A stretch of 5,547 nt of DNA from assembly GCA_026706165.1 (NCBI GenBank), contig JAPOZF010000470.1, positions 1-5,547 on the forward strand, given 5' to 3'. Positions 1-4,720 of this stretch are shown here, in pieces. Origin of the DNA: Gemmatimonadota bacterium. GTDB lineage: Bacteria; Latescibacterota; UBA2968; UBA8231. A model generated the notes under the pieces. That model did no database searches. It saw only the letters and a list, made by a program, of their open reading frames with translations, and was not told the origin of the DNA. Every line of letters starts with the position of its first letter. Positions within the stretch are counted from its first letter, which is position 1. The translations under genes were made by a program, and so were the position numbers.

Positions 1-2
1 CG

Positions 3-1433
3 AGGGGCGTATTCGGCCTCTGCCTGGTGATCCGGTTCCGGCGCCAGTGGATCGAAGCGGAGAGGCTGACTTTCCCGCTGGCGCAAATGCCCCTGGAGCT
101 GACCCGCGGCTTCGACGGGCCGCGGCGGCTGCCGGACCTGTTCCACACGCGCCTCTTCTGGATCGGTTTCGGCGTCGTCTTCCTGCCCCTGTTCTACAAC
201 ATGGGCACCTGGTTCACCCCGGGGCTGCCGCAGGCGGAGTTCTACCTCGAGCGCTTCCAGATCACCCTGCCGCGCCCCTGGCCGTCCCCGGTGCTGCGCG
301 TGCTGCCCCTGGTCCTCGCCCTGGTCTACCTCTGCCCCCTCGACATTCTCGGAAGCCTCGTGCTCTTCTATTTCCTCGCCGTCGCCAAGACCGGGGCGAT
401 GGACCAGCTCGGGTTCAGCGTCGGCTCCTCGGGCCAGCAGCTCGGCAGCGGCGACATCCTCGACATGGAGAGCTACGGCGCCATCGTCTGCATCGCCCTC
501 TGGTCGCTGTGGCTGGCGCGGCGCCACCTGCGCGAGGTCTGGGGGAGCATCGCCCGCGGCGAGGGGGACCCGGCCGACGTCCGCATCTACCGGATCGCCG
601 CCGCGGGCATGGCGGTCTCGGCAGTGTACGTCATCTCCTTCGGGGTCAGCCTGGGGGCGAGCCTGCCGCTGGCGGCTGCGACCTTCGCGCTGATGACGGT
701 GTCCTTCTTCGTCACCATCAAGCTGATCGCCGCCACCGGGTTCCCCTACCTGATGCCGACCTGGGCCAACGCCAAGGGAGGGCTGTTCATCACCGACCTC
801 GTCGGCTCGGCCAACCTGTCGGCCAGGAACGTCGTCGCCTTCAAGCTGTTCGTCAGCCAGGCATTCTTCGGCAACATCCGCCTGCCGGCCTGGCCGGCCC
901 TGCCCCATCACCTGCGGATTTTCTCCCTGCGCTTCCAGCCCGGCCGCGTCTGCGCCGTGGTGCTCGTCGCCTTCCCCGTCGGCTGCCTGGTCGCTTCCCT
1001 CTGCAGCATCACCGTCGCCTACGACCAGGGCGGGGCCGTGCACCTGCCCTACGCCTTCAACGTCTATCCGCAGATCGCGACGCTGCTCAACCACCCGCGG
1101 GCCTTCGACCTCGGCAAATGGGGGGTCTGGCTGACGGGGTTTCTCGAAGCGGCGGGACTCGCCTACCTTCGGGGCCGCTTTCACTGGTTCGCCCTGCACC
1201 CGGTCGGGCTCGCCTTCCAGTACGCCCCCGGCCTCGTGCACTACTGGTTCAGCCTGCTGCTGGTCTGGATCGTCAAGCTGACGCTGCTGCGCTACGGCGG
1301 CGGCGGCGCCTACCAGGCGGGCAAGCCGTTCTTCTACGGGCTCGGGGTCGGCTACGTCGCCGGGGTGGTCCTCTCGGGAGTCATCGACGCGATCTGGTTC
1401 CCGGCCGACGGCCACCGCGTGCACTACTGGTGA
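3..1433 (+). CDS. DUF6785-family polytopic membrane protein, 5' end cut by window
   Basis: The frame is open from the first bases, so the true start lies upstream; GTG at 27 is only an internal Val. The visible 476 residues are very hydrophobic, with many membrane segments (for example VVFLPLFYNMG, VLPLVLALVYL, AAGMAVSAVYVISFG, VVLVAFPVGCLVASL, YWFSLLLVWIVKLTLL). I recognise the DUF6785 family, an uncharacterised group of OPT-transporter-like membrane proteins, by three features. These are the early RRQWIEAERLTFPLAQMPLE segment, the late HPVGLAFQ...WFSLLLVWIVKL segment, and the terminal PFFYGLGVGYVAGVVLSG...IWFPADGHRVHYW. The C-terminus looks complete and normal for the family. The stop codon is followed after 14 nt by an enolase-superfamily gene, suggesting one transcript and a transport role for that enzyme's substrate or product. 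Family membership is recognition from memory; transport and substrate are inference. Confidence 0.8.
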   Translation, partial: RGVFGLCLVIRFRRQWIEAERLTFPLAQMPLELTRGFDGPRRLPDLFHTRLFWIGFGVVFLPLFYNMGTWFTPGLPQAEFYLERFQITLPRPWPSPVLRVLPLVLALVYLCPLDILGSLVLFYFLAVAKTGAMDQLGFSVGSSGQQLGSGDILDMESYGAIVCIALWSLWLARRHLREVWGSIARGEGDPADVRIYRIAAAGMAVSAVYVISFGVSLGASLPLAAATFALMTVSFFVTIKLIAATGFPYLMPTWANAKGGLFITDLVGSANLSARNVVAFKLFVSQAFFGNIRLPAWPALPHHLRIFSLRFQPGRVCAVVLVAFPVGCLVASLCSITVAYDQGGAVHLPYAFNVYPQIATLLNHPRAFDLGKWGVWLTGFLEAAGLAYLRGRFHWFALHPVGLAFQYAPGLVHYWFSLLLVWIVKLTLLRYGGGGAYQAGKPFFYGLGVGYVAGVVLSGVIDAIWFPADGHRVHYW

Positions 1434-1443
1434 GGAGGAGGAG
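1434..1443 (+). promoter_or_regulatory. Purine-rich ribosome binding site for the enolase-superfamily gene
   Basis: GGAGGAGGAG lies directly after the TGA of the membrane-protein gene and ends 4 nt before the ATG at 1448. The repeated GGAG offers several registers of pairing with 16S rRNA, and the arrangement suggests translational coupling with the upstream gene. It also fixes the start at 1448, although the same frame is open far upstream to position 47. Confidence 0.8.
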
Positions 1444-1447
1444 AAAA

Positions 1448-2572
1448 ATGAAGATCACCGCTGTGAAGCAGCACCGCTTCAAAACCATGTCGCGCCGCTA
1501 CCAGGGCAAGTACGGGTACTCGATATACCCGCTGGAGCTGCTGCGGACCGAGCCGGAGGAGACCGCGACGACGCTGTTCGAGCTGGAGACCGACACCGGG
1601 GTCAGCGGCTACTGGTTTCCCCGCGGCGGCGGCCTGCCCCCCTGGATCGAGGCCCTCGCCATCGGCCGCGACCCGATGGACCGCGAGCAGCTCTGGCAGC
1701 TGAGCGGCGGCAACATGCTGCTCGACATGCTGCTGTGGGACTTCGCCGGCCGCTGCCTCGAGCAGCCGGTGCACAAGCTGCTCGGCGGCTACCGCGACAA
1801 GCTGAAGTGCTACGCCAGCTCCTACCCGAACATGGGCTCCCCGGAGGTGTTCGCCGACCACGCCGAGGAGTGCGTGAAAAAGGGATACACCGCCTACAAG
1901 ATTCACGCCTACATGTGGTACGACCCGGTCAGGATGGAGCCGGCGCCCCGCAACCCCGCCTTTCCCCGCCACGACGTCGAGGTCTGCGAGGCGGTGCGGG
2001 AGCGCGTCGGCGGCGACATCGTCCTGATGCTCGACCAGGCCGGCATCTACAACTACGAACAGGCGCTCTACGTCGGCAGGGAGATCGCCAAACTCGACTT
2101 CTTCTGGTTCGAGAGCCCGATGCCGGAGAACAACATCGAACCCTACATCCGCCTCACCGAAAATCTCGAGGTGCCGGTCTGCGCCCCCGAGCAGCTCGGC
2201 AACCTGCCGTACAGCCGCACCGAGTGGATCGTCAGGAAGGCGGCGGACATGGGGCGCACCGAGGTCAACTTCAACGGCATCACCGGATGCAGGAAATCGG
2301 TGGCCCTGTACGAGTCTTTCGGCATGCGGGCGACGATCCACGGCGGCGGCTGGGGCAACCTGCACATCTACGCCTCGACGAACGTCGACACCATCGAGTA
2401 CTTCGAGCGCGGGCTGTTCGCCCCCGGCCACGACGAGGCCTACGAGGTGCCGCCGCCCTACATGAAGGAGATCTGCGATCCCTTCGACGGCGAGGGGAAC
2501 GTCATCGTCTCGCAGAAACCGGGGCTCGGTTTCGAGATCGACTGGAACTACATCGAGGACAACCGCGTCTGA
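1448..2572 (+). CDS. Mandelate racemase/muconate lactonizing-type enzyme (enolase superfamily), probable sugar-acid dehydratase or epimerase
   Basis: This is a complete 374-residue protein, a usual length for the superfamily. Enzymes of this type remove a proton alpha to a carboxylate, with a Mg2+-bound enolate intermediate, in a cytoplasmic TIM-barrel. Residues 1-about 115 form the N-terminal capping domain, with a long substrate-loop segment at about 14-38. The barrel follows. The second-strand catalytic motif is K151-I-H153. The metal ligands are D196 (MLDQAG), E222 (FWFESP) and E248 (CAPEQ), with exactly the 26/26 spacing of mandelate racemase D195/E221/E247. H298 (TIHGGG) matches its general base H297. 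E317 (TIEYFERG) falls at the position of its E317. The position matching D270 of the His-Asp dyad is T271 (RTEVNFNGITG), so the dyad seems altered. An extra segment of about 14 residues (around 159-176) lengthens the gap between KxH and D196. The gene sits 14 nt behind a DUF6785 membrane protein. Superfamily placement is secure; the reaction and substrate are not determined. Confidence 0.9.
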   Translation: MKITAVKQHRFKTMSRRYQGKYGYSIYPLELLRTEPEETATTLFELETDTGVSGYWFPRGGGLPPWIEALAIGRDPMDREQLWQLSGGNMLLDMLLWDFAGRCLEQPVHKLLGGYRDKLKCYASSYPNMGSPEVFADHAEECVKKGYTAYKIHAYMWYDPVRMEPAPRNPAFPRHDVEVCEAVRERVGGDIVLMLDQAGIYNYEQALYVGREIAKLDFFWFESPMPENNIEPYIRLTENLEVPVCAPEQLGNLPYSRTEWIVRKAADMGRTEVNFNGITGCRKSVALYESFGMRATIHGGGWGNLHIYASTNVDTIEYFERGLFAPGHDEAYEVPPPYMKEICDPFDGEGNVIVSQKPGLGFEIDWNYIEDNRV

Positions 2573-2618
2573 ATGCGGCCGGCTCCCGCCGCATTTCGGG
2601 ACGTCCGGCTTTCCCAAC

Positions 2619-2623
2619 AGGAG
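2619..2623 (+). promoter_or_regulatory. Ribosome binding site for the PD40 protein
   Basis: AGGAG lies 6 nt before ATG 2630. It decides the start: the frame is open from 2573, immediately after the previous stop, but the residues before 2630 do not look like a signal peptide and have no ribosome binding site, whereas 2630 begins directly with one. Confidence 0.75.
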
Positions 2624-2629
2624 CTTGCC

Positions 2630-3595
2630 ATGGGCAGATCCCCCCTGCTGATCGCCGCGCTGGCGGCAGCTCTGACAGCGCAACGAAGCGGCGCCGCCTG
2701 CGACTGCAGGATCGCCTTCGCCACCGACCGCGACGACGGCAACGTCGAGATCTACGTGATGGAGGAGGACGGATCCAACCCCGTCAACCTCACCAACAAC
2801 CCCGCCCTGGACTGGGAGCCGGCGGTGACTGCCGACGGCACGAAGTTCGTGTTTGCATCAAACCGCAGCGGCTTCCAGAACCTCTGGGTAATGGCCGTCG
2901 ACGGCACGAACCTCGTCAACGTCACCGACACCCACCACCGCTTCGGGCTGGCCTCCTGGTCTCCCGACGGCAGCCGCATCGCCGTCACCTCGAACTTCGA
3001 CGGACCCCTCAACATCTTCACGATCAATGCCGAGGGTACGAACCTGGTAAACATCACCCGCCATCCCGAAGAGGACGCCTATCCCGCCTGGTCTCCCGAC
3101 GGCAGCCGCATCGCCTTCCACTCCCTGCGCGACGGCAACCTCGAGGTATACACGGTGGACCCCGACGGCTCCAACCCCGTCAACCTGACCAACGATCCGG
3201 CCGCCGACTCGCGCCCCGCCTGGTCTCCCGACGGCGCGTCGCTCGCCTTCACCTCGCGCCGCAACGGGGGGGACATCGAAATCTTCACGATGAATGCCGA
3301 CGGCTCGGACCCGGTCGACATCACCCGCAACGAGGGGCACGCCGACTACTGGCCGGCCTGGTCCCCGGACGGGACGCAGATCGCCTTCGCCTCGAACCGG
3401 GACGGGGACTACGACATCTACGTGATGGAAGCGGACGGCTCGAACCCCGTCAACCTGACTCAGACCTCGACGGACGCGATCTACCCGGCCTGGATTTCCG
3501 CGGAGGCGGCCAGCGCGATTCGCGCCATGGCCTGGGGGGCGGTCAAGGCGCGGATCGACCGCAGCGGGGAATCCGGTGTGCCGGACTCCAGGTGA
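2630..3595 (+). CDS. Exported six-bladed PD40 (TolB-like) beta-propeller protein
   Basis: 321 residues from ATG 2630. Residues 1-about 23 are an export signal: GRS, then PLLIAALAAALTA, then QRSGAA before CDC. Cleavage by signal peptidase I near residues 22-23 fits; a lipoprotein is less likely because the residue three before C24 is Gly, not Leu. The rest is six tandem PD40 repeats at about 28-72, 73-116, 117-160, 161-204, 205-250 and 251-294. Each has the pattern IAFxSxRDGxxEIYxMxxDGSNPVNLT...YPAWSPDGS. A 27-residue tail lacking repeats ends the protein. The repeats match the C-terminal propeller of TolB, but TolB's N-terminal domain is absent, so it should not be named tolB. Six blades are enough to close a propeller. 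It follows the enolase-superfamily gene after 57 nt and may be in the same operon. A periplasmic binding or scaffolding role is inference; partner and ligand are unknown. Confidence 0.85.
   Translation: MGRSPLLIAALAAALTAQRSGAACDCRIAFATDRDDGNVEIYVMEEDGSNPVNLTNNPALDWEPAVTADGTKFVFASNRSGFQNLWVMAVDGTNLVNVTDTHHRFGLASWSPDGSRIAVTSNFDGPLNIFTINAEGTNLVNITRHPEEDAYPAWSPDGSRIAFHSLRDGNLEVYTVDPDGSNPVNLTNDPAADSRPAWSPDGASLAFTSRRNGGDIEIFTMNADGSDPVDITRNEGHADYWPAWSPDGTQIAFASNRDGDYDIYVMEADGSNPVNLTQTSTDAIYPAWISAEAASAIRAMAWGAVKARIDRSGESGVPDSR
2711..3511 (+). repeat. Six tandem PD40 coding repeats, period about 132 bp
   Basis: Four of the six units are exactly 44 codons (blades 2, 3, 4 and 6); blade 1 has 45 and blade 5 has 46. 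The repeat is also visible in the DNA. A 29-nt block encoding the WSPDGSRIA junction is identical at 2955-2983 and 3087-3115, exactly 132 nt apart, and near-copies of the DGSNPVNLT segment recur at about 2768, 3164 and 3434. This suggests the propeller grew, or is being homogenised, by intragenic duplication. Confidence 0.85.
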
Positions 3596-3706
3596 CTGCC
3601 AGCCGACGGCTCCCAGGGCTCAGGGAGTTGCAAGCTGACTGAGGAGCGGGGCGTTGTCGCGGTGGCCTGCTGGCGCCTGGATGGCCCTGCGGTGGAGACG
3701 CCCACA
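3596..3706. other. Short intergenic stretch without a gene
   Basis: About 110 nt between the PD40 stop and the convergent hairpin. I see no reading frame with protein character. A weak stem (GCTCCC at 3609-3614 with GGGAGT at 3623-3628, 8-nt loop) is present but has no T-run after it. Confidence 0.5.
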
Positions 3707-3732
3707 GAGGGTGGGGTGGGAACCTCACCCTC
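3707..3732. terminator. Strong hairpin at convergent gene ends, possible bidirectional terminator
   Basis: GAGGGTGGGGT (3707-3717), loop GGGA, then ACCTCACCCTC (3722-3732). This gives an 11-bp stem with ten Watson-Crick pairs and one G-U pair in the + strand RNA; in the - strand RNA that pair becomes an A-C mismatch. It lies at the meeting point of the + strand PD40 gene and the - strand PIN gene, and its distal arm contains the PIN stop codon (3725-3727). There is no T-tract on either side, so classic Rho-independent termination is not shown. A role in 3'-end protection or transcript separation is equally possible. Confidence 0.5.
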
Positions 3733-4120
3733 CATGCAGTTCCGGAAAGCAGGTCGAGTAGAAGCCGCGGTCCCGGGTGAGAAAAGTTTCGGCTTTTACA
3801 ACCGCGTGGGCGCCGATCAGAAAATCGGTGATTATCCGATTCCTGGACCCGCCGGCCTGCCGGTAGCGAGACCAGCGCCGCCCGGCTTCGAAAGCAATAT
3901 CGGTATCGATGGGTGAAATGGCAGCGCTGATCTCCCGCAGCGCTCCGTCGAGCTTTGCCCGGTCATCGAACGCGGGAACGAGTTCCGCATAGACCACCTC
4001 ACAGATGAAAATGGCCCCCCTGTCATAGGCGTTCCGCAGCAATTCCTTCGACCGGGGGCCGTGACGCTCGTCGGGGAGAAAAACGTCCAACAGGACGCTC
4101 GTATCGACGGCGGTGATCAT
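3725..4120 (-). CDS. vapC: VapC-type PIN-domain ribonuclease toxin
   Basis: 131 residues, the normal size for a VapC toxin. The PIN fold's acidic metal-binding residues are all visible: D6 (ITAVDTSVLLD), E46 (VVYAELV), D99 (IITDFLIGAHA) and D117 (LTRDRGFY). The protein therefore looks catalytically intact. Family members are Mg2+-dependent endoribonucleases that cut tRNA, rRNA or mRNA when not bound by their antitoxin; this one's target cannot be read from the sequence. The ATG at 4120 overlaps the upstream antitoxin's stop by 4 nt (ATGA), the usual coupling of these pairs. The gene ends inside a strong hairpin and converges on the PD40 gene. Its GC content (about 48-55% in sampled lines) is well below that of the left operon, which fits horizontal acquisition. 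Assignment to the VapC class within the PIN superfamily rests on the antitoxin neighbour. Confidence 0.88.
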   Translation of the reverse strand: MITAVDTSVLLDVFLPDERHGPRSKELLRNAYDRGAIFICEVVYAELVPAFDDRAKLDGALREISAAISPIDTDIAFEAGRRWSRYRQAGGSRNRIITDFLIGAHAVVKAETFLTRDRGFYSTCFPELHGG

Positions 4121-4332
4121 CTCCCGCGGATTTCTTCGATGTAGTCGTCGGTGCTTTCGCCGCTGCCCAGGATGGCGTACACGCGCTCCACAGGGTGCCT
4201 CGCTGCGGTCCGTTTCTGAATGAGCAGGCCGTGCTCTGTCGGCGTGATCTCGACTTCGACGTCGGGATTCATTCCGAAGCGGTCTCTCAGTCGCTTGGGA
4301 ATGGTGATTTGTCCTCGTTCAGAAATTCGCAT
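4117..4332 (-). CDS. vapB: AbrB/MazE-fold antitoxin of the VapBC pair
   Basis: 71 residues. The N-terminal half (1-about 41) is a swapped-hairpin AbrB/SpoVT-type DNA-binding domain: MRISERGQITIPKRLRDRFG, then VEVEITPTEHGLLIQKR. The GQITIPKRLRDRFG core is the signature of this fold. The C-terminal half (about 45-71, VERVYAILGSGESTDDYIEEIRGR) is the short acidic tail that in such antitoxins wraps around and blocks the PIN toxin. The ATG at 4332 is preceded by GAGG (4340-4337) with a 4-nt gap. A plausible promoter lies just upstream. As in known VapBC operons, the antitoxin, or its complex with the toxin, probably represses this promoter; that is inferred from the family. Confidence 0.88.
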   Translation of the reverse strand: MRISERGQITIPKRLRDRFGMNPDVEVEITPTEHGLLIQKRTAARHPVERVYAILGSGESTDDYIEEIRGR

Positions 4333-4353
4333 GTGGCCTCAGTATGAAAACCG

Positions 4354-4361
4354 TATTTGCA
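4354..4361. promoter_or_regulatory. Small palindrome between vapBC promoter and vapB, possible operator
   Basis: TTTGCAAA is a perfect 8-bp palindrome just downstream of the -10 box, about where transcription would start. AbrB/MazE-type antitoxins bind short inverted repeats at their own promoter, so this is a candidate autoregulatory site. The palindrome is short and could be chance. Confidence 0.25.
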
Positions 4362-4363
4362 AA

Positions 4364-4392
4364 ATCATATCAATCCCTCCGGGGACACGCAA
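4364..4392 (-). promoter_or_regulatory. Putative sigma70-like promoter of vapBC
   Basis: On the - strand, TTGCGT (4392-4387) is followed by a 17-nt spacer and TATGAT (4369-4364). The -10 box matches five of six consensus bases and the -35 box three of six. The predicted transcript start would give a leader of roughly 25 nt before the vapB ATG. Confidence 0.45.
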
Positions 4393-4496
4393 GCCCTGTT
4401 CAGCATACCATGGGGCCTTCCGAGACAGTGCTTCGGGCGCTTTGTTCACCTCACTGTATTTCCACGGAATCAGGAAGACGAACAGATATCTGAAAC
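4393..4496. other. Divergent intergenic region
   Basis: Separates the vapBC promoter from the ribosome binding site of the + strand remnant. I find no convincing + strand promoter hexamer pair and no coding character; several short open frames cross it but none has a good start or protein-like composition. Confidence 0.45.
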
Positions 4497-4503
4497 GGGG
4501 GAG
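4497..4503 (+). promoter_or_regulatory. Strong ribosome binding site deciding a GTG start
   Basis: GGGGGAG lies 6 nt before GTG 4510. It shows that the GTG at 4510, which opens a signal peptide, was the real start of the gene here, rather than the ATG at 4517 in another frame. Confidence 0.65.
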
Positions 4504-4509
4504 ACAACA

Positions 4510-4708
4510 GTGAAGAATGGATATTTCGCCGCCCTGGTCCTGCTCACGTGGGCTGGCCGTCCCGGCCGGAGCCCACACCGGCGACCGCGTGTTCCCCATC
4601 CCCGAGCTGATTGATGAGATGCTGGAAGAGATCCTGCTCGACGATGGATCGATAGACGAGTGGTACGACCTGGTGGGCGGGATCAAGGCCGCCCTCGGGA
4701 TGGAGTAG
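4510..4708 (+). pseudogene. Frameshifted, truncated remnant of a secreted protein (N-terminal part)
   Basis: GTG 4510 with a strong ribosome binding site starts a signal-peptide-like run, VKNGYFAALVLLTWAG, but this frame then becomes a basic, Pro/Arg-rich stretch and stops at 4614. The overlapping frame one base later carries the natural continuation, GLAVPAGAHTGDRVFPI, followed by an acidic segment ending DDGSIDEWYDLVGG and a stop at 4708. Joining the two by removing one base between about 4546 and 4560 gives a clean signal peptide with cleavage after AGA. The mature part resembles, from memory, the start of secreted carbohydrate-binding (CBM9-like) proteins of uncultivated bacteria with a DGSxDDW motif, which normally continue for hundreds of residues. 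Here it ends about 20 residues after that motif starts. So it is both frameshifted and truncated. A sequencing error could explain the shift but not the early end. A small expressed acidic peptide from ATG 4517 (63 residues) is the alternative. Confidence 0.55.
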
Positions 4709-4719
4709 TCCCGGGGACT
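4707..4719. repeat. Small inverted repeat between convergent stops
   Basis: AGTCCCGGGGACT is an inverted repeat with a single central base, forming at best a 5-bp stem with a 3-nt loop. It lies between the stop of the remnant gene (4708) and the stop of the DUF5916 gene (4721). No T-run follows on either strand, so a terminator role is only a possibility. Confidence 0.25.
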
Positions 4720-4720
4720 G

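Noticed and set aside
47..1447. Open + strand frame fused upstream of the enolase-superfamily protein
   Set aside because: Residues before ATG 1448 are an Arg/Pro/Ala-rich out-of-frame reading of the membrane-protein gene. The ribosome binding site at 1434-1443 sets the true start.
1424..2683. Long - strand open frame of 419 codons opposite the enolase-superfamily gene
   Set aside because: Its product is a low-complexity Arg/Val/Ala/Gly/Asp-rich sequence with no domain. It mirrors the codon pattern of the + strand gene, which has full catalytic motifs, so it is a high-GC shadow.
2858..3340. - strand open frames opposite the propeller gene
   Set aside because: Their apparent internal repeats are just the antisense of the PD40 repeats.
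2711..3511. CRISPR-like periodic repeats
   Set aside because: The 132-bp period is in frame with a coding PD40 propeller, and the units diverge as protein repeats do; there are no spacers.
3609..3628. Rho-independent terminator after the PD40 gene
   Set aside because: The stem is only about 6 bp with an 8-nt loop and no T-tract; the hairpin at 3707-3732 is far stronger.
1735..3642. 635-codon + strand open frame across two genes
   Set aside because: It is Arg-rich without hydrophobic core or motif, and it overlaps two clearly real genes in a different frame.
3662..3916. + strand open frame of 84 codons overlapping vapC
   Set aside because: Antisense to the catalytic C-terminal half of the PIN toxin, with no motif of its own.
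4220..4513. + strand open frame of 97 codons opposite vapB
   Set aside because: It lies antisense to a well-recognised antitoxin and its promoter, with no ribosome binding site or domain.
4555..4575. Programmed frameshift site in the remnant gene
   Set aside because: There is no clear slippery heptamer or downstream pseudoknot, and the product would still end early; decay is simpler.
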